Below are positions 46,409 through 53,963 of a DNA stretch of 64,000 nt, piece by piece. Numbering within the stretch: the first letter of the stretch is position 1; every line of letters starts with the position of its first letter. The stretch is from Burkholderiales bacterium 67-32 (GTDB lineage Bacteria > Pseudomonadota > Gammaproteobacteria > Burkholderiales > Burkholderiaceae_B), in contig MKUP01000023.1 of the NCBI GenBank assembly GCA_001898625.1, positions 283,910-347,909 of the forward strand. Reading direction: 5' to 3'. A program made the position numbers and the translations under genes. The notes below the pieces were generated by a model that saw only the letters and a program-made list of their open reading frames with translations, made no database searches and was not told the origin of the DNA.

Positions 46409-47269
46409 ATGCTGCAAGGATGGACTGCGCACTTCGGAGATTTTTCGGTGGACGCTGTTGCAACGGAAATGCCTTGGCGGCTCGAGGATATCGACCTTGA
46501 CCGCATCGAACGGAATCTGGTTCGGGACGACGAAACGCTGTTCTATCTCTTGTGCAGCGCCTCGTTCATAGAAAGCGGTTCCGATCTCTATACCCGCAAC
46601 CTGGTGAGTTATTACCAGGACGACCAGGACGTGGCGGGCTGGCTGGGCCAGCACTGGGAACAGGAAGAACTGCAGCACGGCCGCGCGCTGCGAGCCTACA
46701 TCGGACACGTCTGGCCGGAGTTCGACTGGCAGGCCGCGTTCGACAGCTTTTTCGGTGAATATTCCCGGCGTTGCACGCTGGAGGAGTTCGAACCCACGCG
46801 GGCCCTCGAGCTGGCCGCCCGCTGCGTGGTCGAAATGGGCACCGCCACGCTCTATCGCAGCTTGGCCGAATACGCGGCCGAACCCGTGCTGCGCGAGATC
46901 ACCACGAACATCCGGACGGACGAGGTCCGCCACTACAAGTACTTCTATCTTTATTTCAACCGCTACAACACGCTGGAAGGCAATGGACGCGTGAAAGTGC
47001 TGGGCGCGCTGGTCCGGCGCTTGCTGGAGATCCGCAACGACGACGCCGAATGCGCCATCCGCCATGTGTTGAACCATCGCCATCCCGAGCACGCGAACGA
47101 CAAGGCGTGGGTCGAGCGTATCAGTGCCGATACCCGGCGCCTGGTGCAGCGCAACGTCAGCGCCGACATGAGCGTGAAGATGTTCCTCAAGCCGCTGAAT
47201 CTGCCCGCCCGGGTGCTGAACGGCATCGAGCCGCCGCTGGCGCGCATGGTGCACTACGCCTTACGCTGA
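46409..47269 (+). CDS. Ferritin-like di-iron protein of unknown function
   Basis: This protein is about 286 residues from the ATG at 46409; in-frame ATGs at 46361 and 46466 are possible and none has a strong ribosome site. It has the complete four-helix di-iron ligand pattern: Glu55 ('SFIESGSDLY'), Glu87-x-x-His90 ('EQEELQHGRAL'), Glu142 ('CVVEMGTATLY') and Glu172-x-x-His175 ('RTDEVRHYKYF'). That order (E, ExxH, E, ExxH) is shared with acyl-ACP desaturases, p-aminobenzoate N-oxygenase and other oxygen-activating ferritin-like enzymes. An oxidoreductase acting on an unknown substrate is therefore likely. No redox partner is adjacent. Its stop overlaps the end of the convergent gene by 9 bases. 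Confidence 0.8.
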   Translation: MLQGWTAHFGDFSVDAVATEMPWRLEDIDLDRIERNLVRDDETLFYLLCSASFIESGSDLYTRNLVSYYQDDQDVAGWLGQHWEQEELQHGRALRAYIGHVWPEFDWQAAFDSFFGEYSRRCTLEEFEPTRALELAARCVVEMGTATLYRSLAEYAAEPVLREITTNIRTDEVRHYKYFYLYFNRYNTLEGNGRVKVLGALVRRLLEIRNDDAECAIRHVLNHRHPEHANDKAWVERISADTRRLVQRNVSADMSVKMFLKPLNLPARVLNGIEPPLARMVHYALR

Positions 47270-47638
47270 GCGCCGCTGCGCGGGCCGCCCCAGGGTCTCG
47301 GCATGGCGGCCGCGCAGGTAGTTCAGGATTTCACCGGCCCGATCGGCGGGCCAGTTCCAGATGTCCGTCCACGGCACGTACGAGGGGATGGCGAAATCCC
47401 GCTTCAGGCCCGCCACCACGGCGCCATAGGCCGCGTAGCCGAAGCATTCCTCGCGCGCTTGGCCGAGTTCGGCCAGCGCCGATTCGATGCGGCCCCGCAG
47501 GCTGGCGTCGGCGCCGATGGTGCCGGGGGCATGCTGGACGTCGAACAGGGCGGGGTCGCTGCTATCGGAGAACGCGGGCTGGTTCACGGCATCTTTCCTC
47601 GAGGCTAGAGTGCGGCAAAGCGTCTGGGAGGCCATCAT
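47261..47638 (-). CDS. Hypothetical 125-residue cytosolic protein
   Basis: The product is soluble, with no signal peptide. The middle has 'LRGRIESALAELGQAREECFGYAAYGAVVAGLKRDFAIPSYVPWTDIWNWP' (given here in outline: an alpha-helical stretch, a Gly/Ala segment, then a Trp-rich turn at about 84-95). I do not recognise the family. It starts with ATGATG behind AGGAG (spacing 6), and its first ATG overlaps the stop of the PepSY gene as ATGA, so it is translated with it. Its tail overlaps the convergent di-iron gene by 9 bases. The overlap with good coding signals on both sides supports a real gene rather than a chance frame. Confidence 0.6.
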   Translation of the reverse strand: MMASQTLCRTLASRKDAVNQPAFSDSSDPALFDVQHAPGTIGADASLRGRIESALAELGQAREECFGYAAYGAVVAGLKRDFAIPSYVPWTDIWNWPADRAGEILNYLRGRHAETLGRPAQRRSA

Positions 47639-47931
47639 TTGCGGCTCCTGCGCGGCAGCCAGTCCGAGGGCTTGACCACCTCGCCGTTGGCCGGATCCAG
47701 GTACAGTTTGATCTTGGCGCCGTTCTTGTCGAAGCCGGAAACTTCCCAGCAGCCGTCGTCCCGTTCGACCTCGCGCACCTCATAGCCCAGCGATTCGGCC
47801 TTCCGTATGGCCTGGTCGATGGGGACCCAGCGGTCGTGGGGCACATAGGCGCACTTGTCGGCGGCCTGGGCGGCGGTGGCGTAGGAAGCGGTGGCGGCAA
47901 GGGCGATGATCAGGGTGGGCAGCATGCGCAT
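47635..47931 (-). CDS. Small secreted PepSY-domain protein
   Basis: This 98-residue protein has a signal peptide ending near 'TAAQAADKCAY' and a single PepSY domain: 'IDQAIRKAESLGYEVREVERDDGCWEVSGFDKNGAKIKLYLDPANGEVVK' (in outline). PepSY domains are small periplasmic inhibitory or ligand-binding modules. The start at 47931 has GAGGA 5 bases upstream; an earlier in-frame ATG at 47982 would only add basic residues. It is divergent from a second PepSY gene of similar size at 48051, and their shared promoter region of about 120 bases precedes a two-component system. Both are likely part of one envelope-sensing unit. Confidence 0.85.
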   Translation of the reverse strand: MRMLPTLIIALAATASYATAAQAADKCAYVPHDRWVPIDQAIRKAESLGYEVREVERDDGCWEVSGFDKNGAKIKLYLDPANGEVVKPSDWLPRRSRK

Positions 47932-48011
47932 GGCGGTCCTCGTTCGTGTGGGTTGGTGATCCATGGCTGGCAGAATAGCCACCCCGCGCCCCGCCTTCCT
48001 GACCGCCGATG

Positions 48012-48027
48012 TCAGCGTTTTATCAGC
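48012..48027 (+). promoter_or_regulatory. Direct repeat TCAGC, period 11, ahead of PepSY-RR-HK genes
   Basis: TCAGC occurs at 48012-48016 and 48023-48027, 11 bases apart, about one helical turn. OmpR-family regulators bind such tandem half-sites. The repeat lies 23 bases before the PepSY start at 48051, in the region shared with the divergent PepSY gene, so auto-regulation by the adjacent regulator is plausible. The evidence is only positional. Confidence 0.3.
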
Positions 48028-48050
48028 CAGCGACTGTTAGTGTGCCGTCC

Positions 48051-48380
48051 ATGTCTGCAATCCTCATCCGCTTCCCCCGATTGTCCGCCATCCTGCTCGC
48101 GGCGGCGCTTGCCTGCGCGGCGGCGCCGGCCCTGGCCCGCGACGACCGGTGCAGGCGGGACCAGGACTGCGCGCGCGAGGCGCTGGTGCATGGCGAGATC
48201 CGCCCGTTGTCCGAAGTGCTGGGCGTGGTGCGCGACAAGGTGCCGGGCGATATCATTGAGATCGAGCTCGATCGCGAAGACGGCATCTGGGTCTATGAAG
48301 TCAAGGTGCTGCCGCCCAGCGGCCGGCGCAAGAAGCTCGAGATCGATGCCCGCACCCTGGAAATCCTGAAGATCAAGTAG
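48051..48380 (+). CDS. PepSY-domain protein, first gene of a PepSY-RR-HK operon
   Basis: This 109-residue protein has a signal peptide ('LIRFPRLSAILLAAALACAAAPALA') followed by a short Cys-containing stretch 'DDRCRRDQDCAREALVHGEI' and a PepSY domain ('PLSEVLGVVRDKVPGDIIEIELDREDGIWVYEVKVL' in outline). It is the typical small periplasmic partner of a QseC/PmrB-like kinase. An ATG at 48009 is in frame but gives an N terminus without signal features. The response-regulator gene starts 2 bases after its stop, so all three genes are co-transcribed. It may tune the kinase according to metal, peptide or envelope state. Confidence 0.87.
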   Translation: MSAILIRFPRLSAILLAAALACAAAPALARDDRCRRDQDCAREALVHGEIRPLSEVLGVVRDKVPGDIIEIELDREDGIWVYEVKVLPPSGRRKKLEIDARTLEILKIK

Positions 48381-48382
48381 AC

Positions 48383-49048
48383 ATGCGCATACTGGTAGTC
48401 GAAGACGAGCCGCGTATCGCGGCCGACATCCGCACCGGGCTGGAGCGCGCGCACTATGCCGTGGACGAGGCGGCCGACGGCGAAACCGCGTGGTTCCGGG
48501 CCGGCACCGAGGACTATGACGCCATCGTGCTCGACCTGGGCCTGCCCAAGCTGGATGGGCTGACGGTCCTGAAGCGGCTGCGCGCGGCGGACATCGCCAC
48601 CCCCGTGCTGATCCTGACCGCGCGCGACGGCTGGCGGGACAAGGTCGAGGGCATCGACGCCGGCGCCGACGACTACCTGGCCAAGCCCTTCCAGATGGAA
48701 GAAATGCTGGCCCGGCTGCGCGCGATCACGCGGCGCGCGGCGGGGCAGTCATCGGCCATCCTGCGTGCCGGGCCGGTGGAAATCGACACCCGCACCCGGC
48801 TGGTCACCGTGCATGGGACCGCGATGACGCTGTCGTCGCTGGAATACCGGCTGCTGGCCTATTTCCTGCACCACCCGGGGCGCGTGCTGTCGCAGAGCGA
48901 ACTGATCGAGCACATCTACGAAACCGGCAGCGACCGCGACACCAATGCCATCGAGGCGCTGGTCGCCCGGTTGCGCCGCAAGCTGGGGGTGGACCTGATC
49001 GAGACGCGGCGGGGCCACGGCTACCTGATTCCCGACGACGCGCGATGA
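48383..49048 (+). CDS. OmpR-family response regulator (QseB/PmrA-like)
   Basis: This 221-residue regulator has a receiver domain with the acidic pocket 'VVEDEPRIAADI', the phosphoacceptor Asp51 in 'IVLDLGLPKLDG', Thr in 'LILTARD' and Lys in 'YLAKPFQ'. The C-terminal winged helix is 'LVTVHGTAMTLSSLEYRLLAYFLHHPGRVLSQSEL' followed by 'NAIEALVARLRRKLG' and 'TRRGHGYLIPD'. It starts 2 bases after the PepSY gene and overlaps the kinase gene by 4 bases (ATGA). PmrA/QseB orthologues respond to cationic peptides, iron or quorum cues; the true signal here is unknown. Likely targets include its own operon. Confidence 0.95.
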   Translation: MRILVVEDEPRIAADIRTGLERAHYAVDEAADGETAWFRAGTEDYDAIVLDLGLPKLDGLTVLKRLRAADIATPVLILTARDGWRDKVEGIDAGADDYLAKPFQMEEMLARLRAITRRAAGQSSAILRAGPVEIDTRTRLVTVHGTAMTLSSLEYRLLAYFLHHPGRVLSQSELIEHIYETGSDRDTNAIEALVARLRRKLGVDLIETRRGHGYLIPDDAR

Positions 49049-50412
49049 ACCGCCGGTCGCTGCTGGTCCGGCTGGGCTGCGCCGCGGCGCTGATGATCCT
49101 GCTGGCGCTGGCGGCGGGGGGCGTGGGGCTCACGCTGATCTTCGATCGCCAGATGGAGCGGCGCGCGGTCGCCGAACTGACCCTGTACCTGAAGGCGCTG
49201 GCCGCGGAGGTCCGCCTGGACGCCGACGGAACGATGGGGCTGGAGGCCACGCCCGGCGATCCGCGCTTCGAGCAGCCCTATGGCGGCCTGTACTGGCAGA
49301 TCGACGGCCCCAGGCGCCAGCAGCTGCGCTCGCGCTCGCTCTGGGACGAGGCCCTGCCCACCGTCGACACGCCGCCCGGGCGCCCCTTGCGGGCGCGTTG
49401 GATCGATGGCCCGGAGGGTTCCCGCCTGCTGTCGGTCGAGCGCTCCATCGTCCTGGACGATACCGACACCGATACGAAGGTCCACCTGCTGGTGGCGCTC
49501 GATCGCGCCGACCTGCAGGCCGAACGCCGTTCGTTCCTGAGCCTGCTCGTTCCCTCGCTGGTCGGGCTGGGCCTGCTGCTCATCATCGCCATGGCGGGGT
49601 TCATCCATCTGGCGCTGCGTCCCTTCCGCGACCTCCAGGCTCATCTGCAGGCGGTGCGCAGCGGGCACGGCCGCGAGCTGCCGCGCGGCGTGCCCGACGA
49701 AGTCCAGCCTGTGGTGGATGAGCTGAACCGGCTGCTCGCCTTCCACGATGCCTCGCTCGAACGCGCGCGCACCCAGGCCGGCGACCTGGCGCACGGTCTG
49801 AAGACGCCCCTGGCCGTCATGGGTGCGGCGGCACGGCGGGCCCGCGACGGCGGCCAGGGGGCGCTGGCGGACGAGATCGACGAGCAGGTCGGCGCCATGC
49901 GGCGCCAGGTCGACCGGACGCTTGCCCGCGCCCGCGCCGGCATGGCGGCCGCCCTCGGATATCGCTCGACGCCGGTGGGCGATGCCGTGAACAAGACCCT
50001 GCGCGCGTTGCAGACGCTGCCGGGCGCGCAGTCGCTGGACTGGGACGCCGACGTCGCCAAGGGGCTCTGCTTCGCGGGCGACGAGGGCGACCTGATGGAG
50101 ATACTCGGCAACCTGCTGGACAACGCGCGCAAGTGGGCGCACGGCCAGATCCGGCTGGTGGCCCGCGAGGCCGGCGAGCGGGACTGGACACTGGTCATCG
50201 AGGACGACGGCCCCGGGTTGCCCGAGGACGAGGCCCTGCGCATCGAACGGGGGCGCCGCTGGGACGAATCCCGTCCCGGAACCGGTTTCGGCCTGGCGAT
50301 CGCTCGCGATCTGGTCGAAGCCTATCGGGGCGTCATGGGTTTTTCGCGCTCTCCGGATCTGGGGGGACTGCGTGTTTCCATCACCTTACCAGGCCAGAAA
50401 CGGAAAGAGTGA
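49045..50412 (+). CDS. Sensor histidine kinase (PhoQ/QseC-like), partner of the PepSY unit
   Basis: This 455-residue membrane kinase has two membrane helices (about residues 8-33 and 166-190) around a periplasmic sensor region of about 130 residues that contains an acidic stretch ('VLDDTDTDTKVH'). The HAMP segment follows at about 190-235, then the H-box with the phosphohistidine His250 in 'LAHGLKTPLAVMG', the N-box 'LLDNARKWA', the G1 box 'DDGPGLP' and the G2 box 'GTGFGLAIARDLV'. The G1/G2 elements are normal, so it should be active. It overlaps the regulator gene by 4 bases. The intergenic space after it holds a nested dyad. Confidence 0.94.
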   Translation: MNRRSLLVRLGCAAALMILLALAAGGVGLTLIFDRQMERRAVAELTLYLKALAAEVRLDADGTMGLEATPGDPRFEQPYGGLYWQIDGPRRQQLRSRSLWDEALPTVDTPPGRPLRARWIDGPEGSRLLSVERSIVLDDTDTDTKVHLLVALDRADLQAERRSFLSLLVPSLVGLGLLLIIAMAGFIHLALRPFRDLQAHLQAVRSGHGRELPRGVPDEVQPVVDELNRLLAFHDASLERARTQAGDLAHGLKTPLAVMGAAARRARDGGQGALADEIDEQVGAMRRQVDRTLARARAGMAAALGYRSTPVGDAVNKTLRALQTLPGAQSLDWDADVAKGLCFAGDEGDLMEILGNLLDNARKWAHGQIRLVAREAGERDWTLVIEDDGPGLPEDEALRIERGRRWDESRPGTGFGLAIARDLVEAYRGVMGFSRSPDLGGLRVSITLPGQKRKE

Positions 50413-50435
50413 GTATTCGCTTTAATTAATGTTCC

Positions 50436-50473
50436 CGGTTTCTGGACATCATGGATGTCGCTATCGGAAACCG
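50436..50473. repeat. Nested dyad after the kinase gene
   Basis: An outer perfect pair CGGTTTC (50436-50442) and GAAACCG (50467-50473) encloses an inner perfect pair GACATC (50445-50450) and GATGTC (50454-50459) around ATG. It lies in an AT-richer 171-base gap between the kinase stop and the third lipoprotein start. No T run follows, so a regulator site or cruciform is more likely than a terminator. Confidence 0.45.
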
Positions 50474-50583
50474 TTCGATCAGCGAGAAATCATCAATTCA
50501 GAGGATTGTCGCCGGGAAGCCCCCCTCCTAGGATGCAGGTGGCCATCGAGCCATTCGAAGAAAATACCTGGGGGTGAATCTAC

Positions 50584-51471
50584 ATGCGCTATGTCCTGAA
50601 AACCACCGGCGCCGCCGTCGCGCTGGCCCTGCTGGCCGCCTGCGGCGGCAGCGACGATCCCAAGCCCACCTATTCCGAAGCGCAGCTCAAGGAGCTTGCC
50701 TTCGACGTGATCGGTGTCAGTCTGGGGATACCGCAGGTCACGACTTTCACGGTCGGCCAGACTCTCAGCTTCCTCGATGACGGTGCGCCGAGCGGTCCCC
50801 AGCCTTGCGAGGACGGGGGCACCTATACGGCCACGCTCACGCGCGCCGGCGGCGGCAGCATCCCGGGCAACGGCGACAAGGTCGATATCCAGTTCGACCA
50901 GTGCGAGGACGGTGCCGGGCCATTGACGGGCAGGACGACCGTCACGTTCAGCGACGTCAGCGGCGACATCTTCGATACCGACGCGGCCGCGGCGGCGACG
51001 ATGACGTTCCCGTTCCGCGGCATGAACGTGGACGGGGATACCACGCTGGACGGCGATTTCGTGCTGAAGGCCGCCACTACGCCTGGCGGTGCCCCTAACA
51101 CCGACGACGGCACGAGCACGCTGAAAATCTCGGGCGCGGTCAAACTCACCGAAAAAGGCGTATTGATAGAGGTCAGCGACTATGTCACCGAACTGGGCTC
51201 CGACCACGCCACCGACATCGACACGTTCTCCAAGATCGACTACCGGGCCAAGGGTTCCCGTTCGCCGTTGGGTGAGTTCGACTACCGGGTGTCGATGACG
51301 GCGCCGGTCGTGGCCAAGATCGCCTTCGGCGAGCTGACCAGCGGCGGCCTGCGAGCCAAGACGGACGCCGAGACCGTGGACACGACCATCGCCACTTCGG
51401 GCACTACCACGACAGTCTCCATCAAGTCCTCGTCGGGCAAGAGCACGACGCTGAGCGAGCGAGACCTGTAA
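50584..51471 (+). CDS. Lipoprotein of a three-member local family (copy 3)
   Basis: This 295-residue protein has the lipobox 'LLAAC' with Cys20, exactly as in the two minus-strand relatives at 39272-41391. The body has Cys75 and Cys107 (32 apart), 'NGDKVDIQFDQC', 'LTGRTTVTFSDVSGDI', 'LDGDFVLKAATTPGG' and the C-terminal 'ETVDTTIATS' followed by 'VSIKSSSGKSTTL' and a final 'DL'. It is shorter than the other two and lacks their long Gly/Ser linker. GGGGGTGA lies ahead of the ATG. It stands alone on the plus strand behind the kinase gene, about 9 kb from the others. The function is unknown. Confidence 0.85.
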   Translation: MRYVLKTTGAAVALALLAACGGSDDPKPTYSEAQLKELAFDVIGVSLGIPQVTTFTVGQTLSFLDDGAPSGPQPCEDGGTYTATLTRAGGGSIPGNGDKVDIQFDQCEDGAGPLTGRTTVTFSDVSGDIFDTDAAAAATMTFPFRGMNVDGDTTLDGDFVLKAATTPGGAPNTDDGTSTLKISGAVKLTEKGVLIEVSDYVTELGSDHATDIDTFSKIDYRAKGSRSPLGEFDYRVSMTAPVVAKIAFGELTSGGLRAKTDAETVDTTIATSGTTTTVSIKSSSGKSTTLSERDL

Positions 51472-51493
51472 GGCAGGGGGCGGGCTGGCGGAT

Positions 51494-52663
51494 TCACTCC
51501 GCCAGTTGCAGCATCTGTGCATACAGGTCGCTCTTGCCCTCGAAGCCGATGCCGGGCAGTTCGGGCATGACGATGTGTCCGTCCTGGACCCGCACGCCAT
51601 CGGGGAAGCCGCCGTAGGGCTGGAACAGGTCCGGATAGCTTTCGTTGCCGCCCAGGCCCAGTCCCGCCGCGATGTTCAGCGACATCTGGTGCCCGCCATG
51701 GGGAATGCAGCGGCGCGGCGACCAGCCGTGCGTACGCAGCACCTGCAGGGTGCGTTCATACTCGACCAGTCCGTAGGACAGCGCGCAATCGAACTGCAGC
51801 CAGTCGCGGTCCGGCCGCATGCCGCCGTAGCGGATCAGGTTGCGGGCGTCCTGATGGCTGAACAGGTTCTCGCCGGTGGCCATGGGACCCGGATAGTATT
51901 CGGCCAGCGCGGCCTGCAAGGCGTAGTCCAGCGGATCGCCGGCTTCCTCGTACCAGAACAGGGGGTAGCCGCGCAGCATCTTCGCGTAGGCGATGGCGGT
52001 ATCCAGGTCGAAGCGGCCGTTGGCGTCCACCGCCAGTTGTCCGCGCCCCTCGATCTCGGCCAATACCGCCTCGATGCGCCGGCGGTCCTCGTCGATGGAG
52101 GCGCCGCCTATCTTCATCTTGACCACGTTGTAGCCGCGGTCCAGGTACGAACGCATCTCGGCGCGCAGGGCGGACAAATCCTTGCCCGGGTAGTAGTAGC
52201 CGCCGGCGGCGTAGACGAACACGCGCGGGTCGGCCGTCACGCCATGGCGTTCGGCCAGCAGGCGGAACAGGGGCTTGCCTTCGATCTTGGCCACGGCGTC
52301 CCAGACGGCCATGTCCAGCGTGCCCACGGCCACCGAGCGTTCGCCGTGGCCGCCGGGCTTCTCGTTGGACATCGCGGCGGCCCAGACGCGGTGCGGATCC
52401 AGGTTGGAGCCGGCATCGTTCAGCAGCGATTTCGGATCGGCCTCGAGAATGCGGGGCGCGAAGCGTTCGCGGATCAGCCCGCCCTGGCCGTAGCGGCCGT
52501 TGGAGTTGAAGCCGTAGCCGATCACCCGCTTGCCGTCGCGCACCGCGTCGGTGACCACGGCCACCAGGCTGCTGGTCATCTTGGAGAAGTCGATGTAGGC
52601 GTTGCGGATGGGCGAGGAGATGGGCTTGGTGACTTCGCGGATTTCAAGGATGCGGACGGACAT
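51494..52663 (-). CDS. tarD: D-tartrate dehydratase (enolase superfamily)
   Basis: This enzyme dehydrates D-tartrate to oxaloacetate. It is 389 residues, the length of the Bradyrhizobium enzyme as I recall it, and closely similar in wording throughout. The active-site residues fall at the same numbers: Lys184 in 'VVKMKIGG' (with Lys182), the metal ligands Asp213 ('VDANGRF'), Glu239 ('FWYEEAG') and Glu265 ('TGENLFS'), and His322 ('IPHGGHQ'). The N-terminal cap 'PISSPIRNAYIDF' closes the active site. GGAG lies 6 bases ahead of the ATG. It is divergent from a LysR regulator with 114 bases between. No tartrate transporter gene is seen here. Confidence 0.93.
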   Translation of the reverse strand: MSVRILEIREVTKPISSPIRNAYIDFSKMTSSLVAVVTDAVRDGKRVIGYGFNSNGRYGQGGLIRERFAPRILEADPKSLLNDAGSNLDPHRVWAAAMSNEKPGGHGERSVAVGTLDMAVWDAVAKIEGKPLFRLLAERHGVTADPRVFVYAAGGYYYPGKDLSALRAEMRSYLDRGYNVVKMKIGGASIDEDRRRIEAVLAEIEGRGQLAVDANGRFDLDTAIAYAKMLRGYPLFWYEEAGDPLDYALQAALAEYYPGPMATGENLFSHQDARNLIRYGGMRPDRDWLQFDCALSYGLVEYERTLQVLRTHGWSPRRCIPHGGHQMSLNIAAGLGLGGNESYPDLFQPYGGFPDGVRVQDGHIVMPELPGIGFEGKSDLYAQMLQLAE

Positions 52664-52757
52664 GGAAACTCCAGGAGGGCCGGGCGGATCGCCGGCTGCG
52701 TGGACGTATCATGCCGTTTGCCGCACGGGGCGGCCAATGCTAGTTTTCTCTTTTTCC

Positions 52758-52772
52758 ATGCTCTGTAAGCAT
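52758..52772. promoter_or_regulatory. T-N11-A dyad, candidate LysR site for tarD and its regulator
   Basis: ATGCT-CTGTA-AGCAT is a 5-5-5 dyad containing T-N11-A (T at 52759, A at 52771). It lies 6 bases before the LysR start and 95 bases from the tarD start, where LysR proteins often bind to repress themselves and activate the divergent gene. A further copy of ATGCTAG occurs a little upstream, at 52737. Confidence 0.4.
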
Positions 52773-52777
52773 CGGCC

Positions 52778-53728
52778 ATGAACCTGATCTGGCTGGAAGA
52801 TTTCCTGGTCCTTGCCGAGTGCGGCAACTTCTCGCGCGCGGCCGAGCTGCGGCACATGACTCAGCCCGCGTTCAGCCGCCGCATACGCATGCTGGAAGAA
52901 TGGCTGGGCGTGACCTTGTTCGACCGGGCCACGCATCCGGTCACCCTGACCGAGACGGGCCTGTGGTTCCGGACCACGGCCCAGGACATGCTGGCGCGGG
53001 TGGAGCGAATTCCCGACGAGGCGCGCCGGGTGGCCCAGGCCAGCTCGGCCACGCTGCGCTTCGCGGCCACGCACGCCTTGTCGCTGACCTTCCTGCCCGA
53101 TTGGCTGCGCGGCCTGGAGTCCGGTCTGAGCCTGGGGCCCATCCAACTGGTGTCGGACGTCGCCCAGCAGTGCGAGGCCTTGATGACCCAGGGTCGGGCG
53201 CAGTTCTTCCTGTGCCATGCGCACGAGCAGGCGCCGGCGCGGCTGGATCCGTCGGCCTATCCGTCGGTCAAGGTGGGGGACGACGTGCTGGTGCCCGTCT
53301 GCGCGCCGGACCGGCAGGGCCGGCCGCGGTTCGTGCTGGGCGGGGCGTCGGGCAGGCGCGTGCCCATTCTGGCGTACAGCGCGGAGTCGGGCCTGGGGCG
53401 CATCGTCCGGGCCGTGCACGGGGCCGCGCTGGCGCGGCTGCGGGCCGATGTGGCGGTCACTGCCCATCTGGCGACGGTGCTGCAGTCGATGGCACGCAGC
53501 GGCCGTGGCGTCGCCTGGCTGCCGGCCAGCCTGGTGCAGGGCGAACTGGATCAGGGGGCACTGATGGAGGCGGGGGAGGCGTCCTGGCGCATCGCGCTGG
53601 ACATCCGCCTGTACCGCCGCGGCGAGGCCGAGCCGGCCGCGGCCGAGGCGTTCTGGCGGGCCGCCGGCGCGGGAGCGCCGGGACCGCGCGCAGCCGGCGT
53701 CAGGTCGCCGAAGGCATCTCGATCTTGA
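52778..53728 (+). CDS. LysR-family regulator divergent from tarD
   Basis: This 316-residue regulator has the N-terminal helix-turn-helix '[41 protein letters not shown]' (in outline, residues 9-50), unusually close to the very N terminus as in the HypT/YjiE branch. The effector domain follows, with '[16 protein letters not shown]' near the C terminus. It is divergent from the D-tartrate dehydratase gene and probably controls it in response to tartrate or a relative. The last 29 bases overlap the 3' end of minE on the other strand, a tail-to-tail overlap that is unusual in length. Confidence 0.93.
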   Translation: MNLIWLEDFLVLAECGNFSRAAELRHMTQPAFSRRIRMLEEWLGVTLFDRATHPVTLTETGLWFRTTAQDMLARVERIPDEARRVAQASSATLRFAATHALSLTFLPDWLRGLESGLSLGPIQLVSDVAQQCEALMTQGRAQFFLCHAHEQAPARLDPSAYPSVKVGDDVLVPVCAPDRQGRPRFVLGGASGRRVPILAYSAESGLGRIVRAVHGAALARLRADVAVTAHLATVLQSMARSGRGVAWLPASLVQGELDQGALMEAGEASWRIALDIRLYRRGEAEPAAAEAFWRAAGAGAPGPRAAGVRSPKASRS

Positions 53729-53960
53729 CTTCCAGTACTTCCAGGGTGTCCTGGCGTTCCAGATTCACCTTGATGTCGTCCGGATTGATCTTGACGTACT
53801 TCGAGATGACAGCCACCAGCTCTTTCTGCAACTGAGGCAGGTAGTCGGCCGAGGCGCCGGCGCCCGATCGCTCGTGGGCGAGAATGATCTGCAACCGTTC
53901 CTTGGCGACGCCGGCCGTCGAAGGCTTTTTCTGTCCGAGGAAAAAGGAGAGCAGCGACAT
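53700..53960 (-). CDS. minE: Cell division topological specificity factor MinE
   Basis: MinE drives pole-to-pole oscillation of MinD so that FtsZ assembles only at mid-cell. The protein is 86 residues, with the membrane-targeting N-terminal helix '[17 protein letters not shown]', the MinD-binding '[13 protein letters not shown]' and the dimerisation domain '[31 protein letters not shown]' (in outline). It starts 3 bases after the minD stop, with GGAGG within the end of minD. The gene tail overlaps the convergent LysR gene by 29 bases. Confidence 0.97.
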   Translation of the reverse strand: MSLLSFFLGQKKPSTAGVAKERLQIILAHERSGAGASADYLPQLQKELVAVISKYVKINPDDIKVNLERQDTLEVLEVKIEMPSAT

Positions 53961-53963
53961 CGA

